Source: Wolfiporia cocos
Taxonomy: Eukaryota; Basidiomycota; Agaricomycetes; Polyporales; Phaeolaceae
Direction of reading: 5' to 3'
Length of the DNA stretch: 64,000 nt
Assembly (NCBI GenBank): GCA_029448655.1
Contig: JACCLO010000006.1
Span: 3,534,001 to 3,598,000, forward strand
The notes under the pieces: model-generated
The model's database searches: none
What the model saw: the letters and a program-made list of their open reading frames with translations, nothing else
Told to the model about the DNA's origin: nothing
In this document: one piece after another, positions 53,580 through 64,000 of the stretch
How the letters are laid out: the number at the start of each line of letters is the position of its first letter
Position numbering within the stretch: position 1 is the stretch's first letter
Made by a program: the position numbers and the translations under genes

Positions 53580-54205
53580 TTCACTTCCGTTTGGCTTCGA
53601 GATACAAAGCAAGCACAAAGGTCTTCAATTTTTATCTCAACGCTTCCATACATGGGATCCACACCTATTACGCTTGAGACGACTGCCCCTTCGTAAACGT
53701 GAAACGTGAAAAAAAGGCGGTAAACGTGCGCCAAAATTACCATTGACCGTAAGTCAAGCAAGGCGATAGCTCGGATAGCCATGCCTTGAGGCGTTCTGGA
53801 TTGTCCTTGTTGCGCTGTTCTAATATCCAGGGGTACTGTATGGCCTTTATCCTATACCTTTATCCTATACGGAGTGGTCGTAGTAGTGCCGAGGACTGGA
53901 TCGAAGCCCATCAAGGATACGGAAGAGTTGGAGGTTTCGGAAAGGTGCGCCACATTGGGCGCTTCAGGTCCACGGATCTACCACGCTTTGTATTTAGTTC
54001 CAACGCGCGCTCGATTTTCCCGGCAAGAATCGCAGATCCGATTCCAAGCCCATTGATTCTCTGAATCTCGACTAAATCCGACGCTCGATTCTGAAACGAA
54101 TCAGCCTTTACATAAAAACCCCGAGAATCGGAATCAAGCACTCTGAAACTAATATGGCGCGGGGCATCGAGCGCTTGCCGTCTTCCGATCATCATTTGCA
54201 CTATC
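53580..54205. other. Intergenic region
   Basis: No gene or repeat recognised. It should contain the ancestral upstream region of the BRR2 copy. Confidence 0.4.
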
Positions 54206-55545
54206 ATGTCTGCGAAGCGGGATTTGTCTAGCTACAGCTATGCCGCCATCTCGTCTTTGATTCTGACTGCCGATCGGTCTGCTCTCCTCCGCCGCGACAA
54301 GGAGCCTGATGGCGCGCCCACTTCTCTGGCCGGGCGTATCGACTCATGCGAGATGGGCTCGCGCGTGCAACGCGACACTCCGAAGGACCTGGAGGAGAAG
54401 AAGAAGCAGAAGGCCACGGATAAGCAGGATACGTCGGAGAGGCAGCCAAAACGCAGGGCGGAGGCGACAGGGTTTGGCTACATGGACATCATCGAGGCAA
54501 CGCAGGACGTGGAGGGGCTTACGTACCGCCCTCGCACAGCAGAGACGCGCGAGGTATACGAGCTTATCCTGTCTGGTGTTCGCCAATCCCTCGGGGACCA
54601 GGCGCACGATGTCATCCGCAGCGCAGCCGATACCGTTCTAGAGACGCTGAAGAACGAGAACATGAAGGACTTCGACAAGAAGAAGGAGGTTGAGGAGGTC
54701 GTAGGCCCCATCTCAAACGAGACGTTTTCGCAACTCCTCGACCTGTCGAAGAAGATGACGAATTACGGTGCGGAGGACGAAATGCAAGTGGACCCACACC
54801 TGGAGCGGAAGGATGCTGAGATTGACGAGGAAATGGGTGTCGCGGTTGTCTTCGACGAAGAAGAGGAAGAAGAGGAGGGCTTCGAGATCCGGGACGAGTC
54901 AGACGAGTCAGACGAGGAGAATGAGGAGGCAGAGGAAACGGGAGAGGCACCTCTGAGTTACTCGAAAGAGATGAGGAACTCGTTATTGGAGGTACGTCAT
55001 CTGCGCAGCAGGGCAAGGCTCAGGTCGACAAAGACATTGTTTCCCCGCACTCCATCGACGGTTTTTGGGTCCAGCGTCAGATCTCCGATGCCTACCCCGA
55101 CCCTGTCACGGCTACAGAGGAGGCCGCTGCCGTCCTTTCCATCCTCGGTTCGGAGTCAAACCTATGAGACTGCGAGAATGAGCTCATGGAGCTGTTCGAG
55201 TACCAGAGCTGCCACATCATCACAAAGTTCTTGAAGAACTGATATGTCATTGTCTGGTGTACCAAGCTCATTCGGAGCGATGTTGATGAGTGCATTAACG
55301 TTGAGGTTGCGATGCGGGAGAAGGGGCTCGGTTGGATTCTAGAGAACTTGCCGGGGGCGGGAAAGCGAAGGCGTGGACGGACGCGATAGGCGTGGACGGG
55401 AAGCCGAAGGTGGAGATTCCGAAGACTGCTACGGTTCTCTGTGCGCCGACGGGGGCTGGAAAGGTGTGTTTTCTGTTGTATTGACTGACGTGGCCTAGAC
55501 TGACTCTTATGCTCGTAGACGAATGTAGTCGTCGAAGCTTCTTGA
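54206..55545 (+). pseudogene. Truncated BRR2 (U5 snRNP helicase) pseudogene
   Basis: ATG at 54206 opens a protein matching the N-terminus of BRR2/SNRNP200: YSYAAISSLILTADRSAL, SLAGRIDSCEMGSRVQR, YRPRTAETREVYELILSGV, LSKKMTNYGAEDEMQVDPHL and an acidic stretch. After a short gap or intron (54992..55023) homology continues with HSIDGFWVQRQISDAYPDP. Two in-frame TGAs (near 55166 and 55240) stand where family sequence has Arg, as expected from CGA to TGA change, then YVIVWCTKLIRSDVDE. An internal deletion brings it directly to the first Walker A motif LCAPTGAGK (about 55440..55463), split by an intron, followed by TNVVV and a stop. The two helicase cassettes are missing. The real gene, needed for U4/U6 unwinding in splicing, must lie elsewhere. 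Confidence 0.8.
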
Positions 55546-55599
55546 GCGCCTCGAAAGATGCGATGAGGCTGAGGACGGTCTCGGAGTACCTATCGCTGT

Positions 55600-56270
55600 T
55601 GGTGTCGCGCCGATCTCCGCCCTCGCCGCTGCCTACGATACCGCCGACCGTATGGGCCGGATGCGCGGCGTCGTTTTTCGGCGGGCCGTTGACGCCGCGC
55701 TCCGAACGCGACCCGACCTGTGCATCATGCTCCATTGGTGCGCCGGTCACTCAAATATCACTGGCAACACCCGCGCTGATGGCCTCGCTCGGTCAGTGGT
55801 CACCTCACCCTCCCCACATCCATCCTGCCGATTCTTATGTGGCTACTCGAACGCGCTCGCATCAGCACTTGAACAATGGTGCGCAGAAAGGAAAACTCGG
55901 CCGCATCGCAACCTTGCTGGGCACTGCGCTTCCTAACCCGCCCTCCCTTAAATTGCACCCCTTCCACCGCTGTTACACCGGCACTCGCGACGTTCATGCT
56001 CGCCTAATCCAAACCCTACTCGGGCACGGACATTTCGGTGAGTGCTACCAACGCTTTGTACCCTCCGAGACCTCCTACTGCCCCTGCGATAGCACTACCA
56101 TCCAGACCGGCTCACACATCTTGCCCCCTCCACGAAGACGCATGCCCCCACCTTCGCCAAGCCTCACCGGCGCTCAACCTTCCCCACCACGAGAAGAGGA
56201 CTCACAACGTTCTTCCGCTTCCTGGCCGGCTCTACTGCTTTCATGAAACCCGTAAACCCCCACCCGTTGC
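55600..56270 (+). pseudogene. Non-LTR retrotransposon (LINE) 3' fragment
   Basis: The frame at 55652..55936 ends an RNase H domain: HWCAGHSNITGNTRADGLAR is the conserved last motif (His...GNxxAD). A one-base frame change leads to HRCYTGTRDVHARLIQTLLG and a CPC...THIL-like zinc tail (about 56080..56130), then TCPLHEDACPHL in a third frame. This order, RNase H followed by a Cys/His tail, fits Tad1/I-type fungal LINEs. The reverse transcriptase and endonuclease are missing, so it is a 5'-truncated and mutated copy that abuts the BRR2 pseudogene. Confidence 0.65.
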
Positions 56271-56284
56271 TATAGACCCAGGGT

Positions 56285-57464
56285 AAGTTCCCGGGCTGTG
56301 ATGGCCCACCCTCCTCCGAATAACCACTTTCATCTTTCACCTACGACTTCTCCCCTGATGCGCCCAAGACCTCTGCGTATCTGCCCTCCGTAGTCACTGC
56401 GCCCAGCGCGACCACTTTTGTACTTCGTTTACTGCGGCGGGATACAAATGTCACGGTATTCAGAAAAGATGTGACACGTGAGACTCTGCCGGATGGCGGT
56501 CCGACCCGCCATTTTAACAATAATTGGGCAGAAAATACTTGAGAAATACTTTAAGTGCATCCACAGGATTTCCTGCTGCAAAAATGTGTGAATATTTAAT
56601 ATAATCTACGCTCGCAATATTTTATGTCAGACAAGTAGCTTTTCTCTGCAGGAAAGATGCTGTAAATATTTTAAACAAGTTCACGGTTCGTCCCAGGTTT
56701 TCAAGGACAATTTACTTTATTTGTTTCTATCAATTTATTCAGGGTATTTCCGCGGTAAAGATTGTGCTATGCACGTAGTGTATAGAGTGTGATGTACACC
56801 AGCCATAATCAGCTATCACCTATCACGCAGAATAACATTGCCTAATTTCCTAGTCTGCCGGCGGCAGTGCGACGCGACACAAGCGCGCGCAGGTGGCGTG
56901 AGAAGTTTGTCCGGAACAAATACATTGCATTAGAGGAGTGACAACAATGATGCAGACGACTGTAAGCTAGCCGCGAGACTGTTTCATTCATCACTAGCGT
57001 AGCCATATGAATATCGGAGCCACATAGGTGTTGAAGCGTGCAATCCCGCCGCACGTTGTTTGGCGTCCGTACGATACCCGATATGGCGATATGGCAGGCG
57101 AACGGTTCATACTTGTTTGGTATTTTCGGACTTTGAACCGTTACGTAGAAGTAGAAACACTAGATATACGACGCTATCGCCCGCTGCCACCTCAGAGGTT
57201 GTCTCGCACTTGGGGTGCCAACGCTGAGAGTATTCGTACGCTATCTTGGCGCACTCATTTTCACAATAGGATCAGCATGTTAGATCAGTCCGCAAGATCG
57301 CCGAGAAGTCTAATCTGAACAATATTCGATCATTCCGCCCGTGGTACATATAGCTACCATGTGTTTGTACCCACTGGCAGTCTTGCATGATTAACGCGCA
57401 TACACACAGACGGAGTCAATGGTGAAGTACATCCCCACGCATTCACATTCGCGAACGGTGAGCC
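56285..57464. other. AT-rich region without recognisable genes
   Basis: Only short frames are present (57054..56842 minus, 57028..57318 plus). I recognise nothing in them. Confidence 0.45.
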
Positions 57465-57472
57465 CCTAAAAG

Positions 57473-58307
57473 CAGGGTTGGGCGGGCTAAGCCTTAACCC
57501 CTTAACCCTTGAGCAGGGTTAGCCGTTAACCTGGGTTAACGACCCAGGTTAAACCGCTTAACCCGGGTTAAGGCGTGATTCTCACGTGATGAAGAGCCTA
57601 TAGCTAGTGGCAGTGCCTGCCGTACAGATCGAATGGTTTCATGCCTATGCGCTGGCAATTAGGGGCCAAATACAAAGACAGTGTGCATAGTTGAATAGAG
57701 CCCACTGTGCAGGCTGTGCGTGCGACGCTCAGGATGGACCCCCAACCTTGTGATAGCCACGCAGCGGCAGGTGCTGAAGAAGACGAGACAGTGGCTAATT
57801 TCTCAGCAATAGCTCGGGAATTAATAGCAGAGTCTGATGAGCATGAGGAAGTTTATGCTCAGCTGTCTGCTTCAGATTTGCCGGGGCACTCACCTACTAC
57901 ACCAATCCCGGTGCGCGACGGACTTCTACTGCGAAATCTCTTTCATTATCCTTCCACATTTTGTTTTGCTCGCAGATCTCTCTGCGTTCTGGACAAGGGG
58001 AAACCAGCGCCTAGAAATGGACTTACTTGAGTTGCTAAATATGAGCCCTTAATCATGTCCAATCATGTTCATTGATCATACATTAATTACATGCCATTTT
58101 ATATCTTCGAATCCTCGACACTGCAGGCGTCGTCTGCTCTCTGCGACTTGCCGCTCAAGGCACTCGATTAACCAATCACAACTTCTAGTTTAGGTCACGC
58201 ACAAATCACGTCTTAACCCGGCTAACCCGGTTGACCTTGAGCTTGAACCCCGGGTTAACGCATGACTCAGGTTAAACCGGGATTAACCCGGGTCAAGCCC
58301 AACCCTG
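57473..58307. mobile_element. hAT-type non-autonomous element
   Basis: An 835-bp element with ends CAGGGTTGGGC and GCCCAACCCTG and a perfect 8-bp target duplication CCTAAAAG (57465..57472 and 58308..58315). Subterminal regions contain repeated GGTTAACC/TTAACCCGG words. A central frame (57707..58030) has no clear transposase motif; it may be filler or a transposase scrap. Confidence 0.9.
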
Positions 58308-58355
58308 CCTAAAAGTACACTTGCTTCATATCTACTCTGTCGGCTTCGCCTAGTC

Positions 58356-59602
58356 TCAAACAGTCTCCTGCGGGTGTGCCACGAGCTTGACGTTGCTTAT
58401 ACCGGCCTGGAGCTTCTTCAGCCCATCGATGATGCCTTGCAAGCCGTTGGGCAGCACCTCGACACGGTTGGGCTGTTCCGTATAGTCAGAAACAACGCCT
58501 GCATTGGGGTGGTCATCCGTACCTTGATGGAGCCATTCTCGAGCAGCCTAGTGAGCTGCTTGTACAAGCTAGCACCCGTAGCACGGTTGTCCGGGGCAAT
58601 GATGCTCCCGAAGACGTCCACGATCTTCCTGTCGCCGGTCTGCTTCGACTCGGGGATGGAATTCGGACGAACGAGGAGAAGAGTGCCCTCGGAGGAGACC
58701 AGGTCATAAGCGGCGACCTGCGTGTCCGCTTCCGAGACCGCGTCGTAGACGGTCTGAATGGATGCACTGGTGATGCTCGACACTTGCGCCTTCAGTCGCT
58801 CAGCGGAGAGCTTGCGGTCGAGGACGTGCGTGGCTCCCAGGCCGCGCAGGTAGTCAGCGTTGGTCAGAGATGCAGTAGTGATGATGGGGCTGAATCCTGC
58901 GAGCTTCGCGACCTGGATCACTGTGCGTGGCATTTGCATGTATTGGTGGGAACGTAAAATGGTGGCACATACCATACTGGCCGACTGAGCTGGCCCCGCC
59001 AAAGATGACAATCGGCTGTCCGGCGTAGTGTCCGCTTCCATTCTCCTCCCATGGGGGGTGCAGACCAGCGCTGTTCGATTTGCCTGGGTTGAACAGACCG
59101 AGCGCAGCGGTAGCCAATCCAGAGGGGACAGTGGATGCTTGGTCGAAGGAGAGTGAGCTGGCAATCTGTGCAGTGTTGTTAGTGTTGAGGACTACAGATA
59201 GTTTGCATACGACTGACCTTGGCAGTAACATCAGCATACGCGAGAGCGTACTGCTGGAAGCCGGAAAACTCGTTGTTTCCGATGACTCCTTGGTTCAGGC
59301 TGCGAAAAGGTGAGTATATGCGTGCATTAGATGGAGGGAAACGCCGCATACACTCTGTCGCCTTTGGCGAATCCAGTTACGCCCTCGCCGACCGCCTCGA
59401 TAGTTCCGGCGATGTCAGTACCCAGGACAGCAGGGAATTTTTCAATAATGATACCATAAACCTGGATTTTCCAGTCGACGGGGTTCAGAGCGGCAGACTG
59501 GATCTTGATGAGTACTTGCCCAGGGCCAGGCTTGGGGATGGGCGTGGTGTCGACGGCAAACGAGCCCAGCTTAGCGGTAAGGAGCAGCGATTTCTGGGAC
59601 AT
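58356..59602 (-). CDS. Medium-chain reductase, quinone oxidoreductase/enoyl-reductase type
   Basis: Five exons on the minus strand (59602..59352, 59299..59218, 59165..58973, 58920..58523, 58472..58356) join in frame into 346 residues. The N-terminal GroES-like domain has IPKPGPGQVLIKIQSAALNP, DWKIQ and LGTDIAGTIEAVGEGVTGF. The NAD(P)-binding fold has PIVIFGGASSVGQY, followed by QVAKLAGFSPIITTAS and GATHVLDRK; then VYDAVSEADTQVAAYDLVS and a tail ending LVAHPQETV. The Cys/His zinc ligands of alcohol dehydrogenases are absent, so a zinc-independent NADPH quinone or enoyl reductase is likely. Substrate unknown. It looks like a healthy host gene between two MITEs. Confidence 0.88.
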
Positions 59603-59901
59603 TGTGGTTGCGGTGGTACTTGGCGGTTGGCGGGGAATATAGTTTGAGCTGATGGAGGGCCATCACAAGTGTTGTCCTTATAAATGCACCCGGGTGCACC
59701 TTTGAGATTGTTCCGCATTAGGTGTACTTAAGGAGGCGTATGCGTCGACCCATGGGATTGTGCAATCGCAATTGCGAATGGGTCCCGGCAGCGCGTCTAT
59801 GCAGGAGTGGCTTAGTGAGACTCGTCCGAGAGATCGTACAGAAGAACAGGACACGCGCGCATAGCAGGACATGATGTGGGTGCGCACTGTGCCCAGACAT
59901 A
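59603..59901. other. Upstream region of the reductase gene
   Basis: No gene; it should contain the promoter of the minus-strand reductase. Confidence 0.4.
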
Positions 59902-60579
59902 CTATGGCTGGACCCCTTCTGCACAATTTTGATGGCATGCGAATAGGAGAAAATACCAAGACCCGTTCGTCTCCGGACAGCTTCAGTTATGTATTCTATG
60001 ATCCAATCTATAGTATGAAAAAATGACAGCGCAGATGGAGTGAGCACTGTTGAAACCGAGGGCTACCGGTCAGAGGGTGCAAAAGAGACCCCTAATGCAC
60101 AATTTCGTCACAATCAGTCACAAGATGCCGGGCGTGCCGCCATGGGCACCTGATGCCAAGCGGCGCTATTTGCTGATCGGAGTTTCTAAGCGTGATTTCC
60201 ATGACAGGAAAGGCGCCCACAGTTTGCACAATGTTTTTTGAATTTCTTCGCAACAGTCTGATACCTGCTCCAGAGACCTTGGTAGCAGTGTCATCTCAAT
60301 GTGTTCCATCCTTCTATAATAGCGTCAGAGTGCTTAAAGCATAGGATCGGACCAGATCTTACAAGTTTCGTCATACCCCGGTCCTCGGAGCTTCGAAAAC
60401 ACAGCATTCAGAATTATGCACAAGGACATAAACCAGGGATCTGAACGAAACTCTACAGTAACATTAGTATACACGTCTACTATCTACGCGATTATTTACG
60501 TGATTTTTCACTTCAACAGGACCTCTGCAGAGTCGATTGCGCAGAAGTGGTCGATTGTGCAGAAGGGGTCCAGCCATAG
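59902..60579. mobile_element. TA-target MITE (Tc1/mariner-like)
   Basis: A perfect inverted pair, 59898..59927 and 60554..60583 (CATACTATGGCTGGACCCCT...), bounds a 678-bp non-coding element. If the ends are CTATGGCTGG...CCAGCCATAG, each is flanked by TA (59900..59901 and 60580..60581), the mariner target. No transposase inside. Confidence 0.7.
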
Positions 60580-60583
60580 TATG

Positions 60584-62136
60584 CTGCAAAGCTAATACAG
60601 ACAGTCCTGAGAACATAGCGTACCATGTAGCCTGCGGAAGAGCGCTCGGTGGCCTTCTTTGATGCAGCGAGGAGCAGCACCGGTGCCGCTACCATTGCGC
60701 GAAATGAGCAACACGAGAGCGTGTCAGATGTCCAGCCTAGCTCATTGAGAATACGCAACATCTTATGAATTGAATGGGAAGATGCGCTCAATCAGCACTG
60801 CGGCCAGCTTATATGTCGATAACGCAAGAAAGCACGACTAACACTGCACATTGCATGAAGCCGCCTAGTCTCGATCGGACGTTCTGGCAGTGCACGCCAC
60901 TGGCAGTGCACGCCACTCAGGGCACCCGAGCGGCACGTGCGCTGTCAGAACGTCTGATTGCGACTAGAAGCTGCCGTTTTAGAACTTGGTCAGAACTTGC
61001 AGATTCTGATTCTGCAGGAATTCTGGACAAGTTATGGCATCATCGGAATCCGGTCAGAATCTGCATATTACCAACAGATTCCTGACTAGCTGCCAGAAGA
61101 CTCTGCCATTATTAGATTACGTAATTACATGAGAAACCGGGTTAAGATCACGGATTACGAGTAGCGCGACAGGCTAGCTAGTCGCCACAAAATGACTCAG
61201 CGAAGACAAGCGTTCCGTGCGATGTCAGAACTTACCTATTACGGTTGCAATTCAATGGGCATCGCAATTGGATAGCAATCTGACTGAGGACTCGCCTGTG
61301 CGACTTGTACCTACGGGAATTGAATTCTTTTACCTCAATCTGTGCATCCTTCGCATTTGGCAACGTTCAACGTCAACGTTCAACGTATCCAACCCTGAGC
61401 AATATCCATCCATCCATCGGACCATCTGATACTCCCAACGCCGGATCGTAAGGTGAGGTCGGCAGTTCCCGAAGAAGTTTCTTTTGATTGAGCTCTCTTT
61501 ACAAGGGCGTTCTTTCGCGCACGCGCAAGATTCTGCCCGTTCGTGGTCCTAGGCGGAAGGGCGACCCATGAAGGCCGTCAAACCATGTTATTGCAGCATA
61601 GAAACAGCATGCAGATGTTTTTGGCTGCGCGTTCTGACAAGACCACCCTGGGCCCTCAGAGCTAACTGGGGTGAGGCGGGCGGAAGAACGCCAAGTTCAG
61701 AATGAAGTCTGAACTTAGCGCTCTACCCCATATATATTAGCGTAGCGTTTATACATATATATCCTAGCCGCCGGTAATGGCGCTGCGTAGTGTAGTGAGC
61801 GTAGGTGATCGTAGAGAGGTGGGGTCGTAGGGGAGGTCCCCCCGTGGGAATAGCGATGTCAAGCATGCCGACGGCCCTCAGCCAAAAAGCTGCAGATTAG
61901 ATCGAGCATCGAGATCGCCGCCACTCTCAGCCAGCCAACGACGCGACTAGACGTTCGCCGCAGGTCTTCACCAGTGTCAAGTGTATTTTGGGTCCGGAGA
62001 CTCAGCAGCATCAGAGAGGGTGGGATCAGAGTGAAGGGACTCGTGTGCTTTGGTCCTGCGGCATTTGTTGTATCTGCAGCTTAATGCATAACTCTGTAAT
62101 TCGATAATATTCCGCTATAATGGATAATTCCTCCTC
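60584..62136. other. No recognisable gene
   Basis: Short frames only. It contains small local repeats (GGCAGTGCACGCCACT twice near 60888..60919) and an inverted pair AGTTCAGA...TCTGAACT near 61694..61715. No element boundaries found. Confidence 0.4.
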
Positions 62137-62674
62137 TGTGTCTATAGAATGGCTCGACATGATACTGCGTCAAAAAACAGGGCTCTCATAGATATGTGAT
62201 TCCCAGCTATGCCACGCGATGGACCTCATGAATGGAATGGACGTCTTCTTGGCCATCGCGCTGGGACAAGGCAAAACGCTTGTCATGCTTGCACCGCTTC
62301 TTGCGGCGCAAGCCCGTAGAGAGTCCCTTATTGCAATTACTATTGTACCAACAAAGATTCTGTCGGTGCAGCAGGTGAGTATATGCGCTGAATCAAATAC
62401 TATGCTCATCTTTTATCAGCAAGAGAATGCGCAAAAGCTCGGCATTCGTGCTCTAGCGATCAATGAAGATACGACGAGCCACGCGCGACTTTACCATGAC
62501 GACGGGAGACTCGCGATAATGAGCCCCCAAATGCTTGTTAGTGCACGCATGCAGAAGCTCCTTGCAAAACTGGACGTTCGAAAATGCATTCGCTATTTCG
62601 CTGTGGACGAGGCGCATTTTTTAAATGAAGAAGGAAGCGAATTTCGAGAGCCTTACCGCGCTATCAGGACCTGA
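62137..62674 (+). pseudogene. RecQ-like DEAH helicase fragment
   Basis: From about 62200 the frame gives AMDLMNGMDVFLAIALGQGK-T (Walker A: GQGKT), TIVPTKILSVQQ, an intron 62374..62419, then QKLGIRALAINED, AIMSPQMLVSARM and the Walker B/DEAH box FAVDEAHFLNEEGSEFREPY. This order is that of the first RecA domain of RecQ-like helicases, of which basidiomycetes carry many copies. An in-frame TAG lies upstream at about 62195 and a TGA follows at about 62672, so the second helicase domain is missing. It is a remnant. Confidence 0.7.
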
Positions 62675-64000
62675 TTGCGTTCGACGTCGAGCATCAAATG
62701 CGGGAAATGCCTCCGCAGATGTTGAGATAGGCAGCATGTGGTGTGATCCATATGCATTGGAATAATGCACCACAGTAGCATCATTGACTCCCGCTGGGAG
62801 TGCTTCGGGAGTTGGGTGTATTGTCGAGCATGCATGTGAGGGCTGCGAAACATCTGTATTGCCATCTATGCCAGAAAACATATTTTCATGGCTACGAGTA
62901 GACCATCCCTCGTCCGGATTCACATTGAAAAAGAAGTATCAACCAGCGAGGATGCGTGGTAGAATGAACGAGTATGCAATGCGTTGTGGCGTACGCGTAC
63001 AGAGCTCTGGCTTGAAGATCTGAGATGCGCCCTTGGAACCCGACGAGCCGTCGGCGTATTCAAGGTCCGCTTTCCCACGGGAGGACCTCCCCTCTGGAAT
63101 GATCTCAGCCTCTCTAAGGAAGGAACGACTGTCTTCCTTCCTCGAGAGGCTGTTTTATGAGCCTAGTAGAGAGGGTGCTTTAGCCGTGAGTTTAAGCGTG
63201 AGTCACGTTTTTCTCGTGACACGTTCCTGAATCACAGTCACGGTCCTGCCTAGCTATGTCCGTATACGAGCTGTTCTATTCCTTTCTGACATAAAAATCC
63301 TCGACCGATCCTTCCGCCATACAAAAGTAGTGGTGGCTAAGTGATTCGCACCATAGGAGCCCGGTAATGACTTTGAAAAGCCAGCCGCGCTAAACCGTTT
63401 CATATTCTAGATCTGCAAATCGTCACTAAGGTAGGGGACGCTAGGAACGGGCACCTTAAGGGTAGCGCCGGTTCCGGCAACGCCCGCTACGTTCACTCGT
63501 AGAACTATTTAATGGATTAGGTATGGATCGTAAACGTTGAACCGCCATTATAAATGGAGAACAGACGAACACGTGAATTGACAGTCCAAGGGAGACGCCC
63601 GAGACGAAGAGGGCAAAGGTATCCCACGCATATGCAAGTAAGTGTAATGGGTGTAGCGGGCATTAAGCGCCTTGCAAAAAGTGTATGTGGACTAGGCAAG
63701 TTCACGCTATAGAGAACCCTCTACTTCGTAGCGGGAATAATCCAATCACGTGATACTTCCCACGGTCAAATCCTGAGGATTCTCCGTCGCCGTATAATAA
63801 TGTATTTCCGGAGGACATAGGGTAGGTGTAGCATGATTCAAATACAGTTTCTGTACTGCAATAATGTAGTTTAAAGCTAATCAAAAGGTGCTATTGCTGT
63901 CTGTGTATGTCACTGAAGTTTACATGAAAGCGCCCATCCCGGTCTGGGAACCAGAATGTTTAGACTTGCCTGATTTGTACCATCACTTGATATACCCCTA
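62675..64000. other. No certain gene
   Basis: A plus-strand frame (about 62990..63155) contains RRAVGVFKVRFPTGGPPLWN and may be a remnant related to the preceding helicase gene; nothing else is recognisable. A strong hairpin lies at 63106..63152. Confidence 0.35.
63106..63152. other. Strong inverted repeat (hairpin)
   Basis: CAGCCTCTC, then AGGAAGGAA, pair with TTCCTTCCT, then GAGAGGCTG, around a loop of about 7 bases, giving about 18 paired bases with a small bulge. Confidence 0.6.

Noticed and set aside
1..64000. CRISPR arrays, rRNA genes and prokaryotic operons
   Set aside because: No regular spaced repeats or rRNA sequence were seen, and introns and transposon types show a fungal nuclear genome.

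Overview
The window looks like chromosomal DNA of a filamentous basidiomycete, probably an Agaricomycete. Genes have many short GT-AG introns of about 45-60 nt. Recognisable proteins are fungal: a Crinkler-type REase-kinase, a Ulp1-like protease, a BRR2 copy, WD40 proteins and a medium-chain reductase. The repeats are the usual basidiomycete mix of Tnp2/CACTA-like elements, chromoviruses, hAT and TA-target MITEs, and LINE scraps. Species cannot be told from sequence alone.

The dominant structure is a giant, almost perfect inverted repeat. The left arm is 1..10729 and runs off the window start. The right arm is 23233..43528. They surround a 12.5-kb unique spacer. The right arm is longer only because it carries two later insertions, each with a clean 5-bp target duplication: a complete Ty3/gypsy chromovirus (26562..35025) and a 1,092-bp solo LTR (37999..39090). 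Without these the arms match base for base except for a handful of differences I could spot. Older insertions are shared by both arms: a hAT MITE, a GCAGCAATA-rich MITE, a 514-bp solo LTR inside a Tnp2 transposase gene, and the Tnp2 element itself. This gives a relative timeline. The inner edge of the duplication falls inside the Tnp2 transposase gene, so the right copy has both element ends (21904..35952) and the left copy is truncated.

The spacer holds a broken hypothetical gene, a Ulp1-like SUMO-protease gene whose catalytic cysteine region is damaged, an intact seven-exon gene for a 770-residue Crinkler-header/REase/kinase protein, a third GCAGCAATA MITE, and a possible tRNA-derived sequence.

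The chromovirus looks intact. Its LTRs look identical. It has gag with a CCHC knuckle and a pol with protease, an embedded dUTPase, RT, RNase H, DD35E integrase and chromodomain. A third ORF with two CCHC knuckles overlaps the pol tail in another frame. Its primer-binding site is an exact 11-nt complement of the predicted 5' end of its own transcript, which suggests Tf1-type self-priming.

From 44 to 64 kb lies ordinary gene-poor fungal sequence: a WD40 gene, a diverged copy of an arm pseudogene, an acidic low-complexity gene, an intact uncharacterised 435-residue gene, a truncated BRR2 splicing-helicase pseudogene, a LINE 3' fragment, a hAT MITE, an intact 346-residue quinone-reductase-like gene, a TA-target MITE and a broken RecQ-like helicase fragment.
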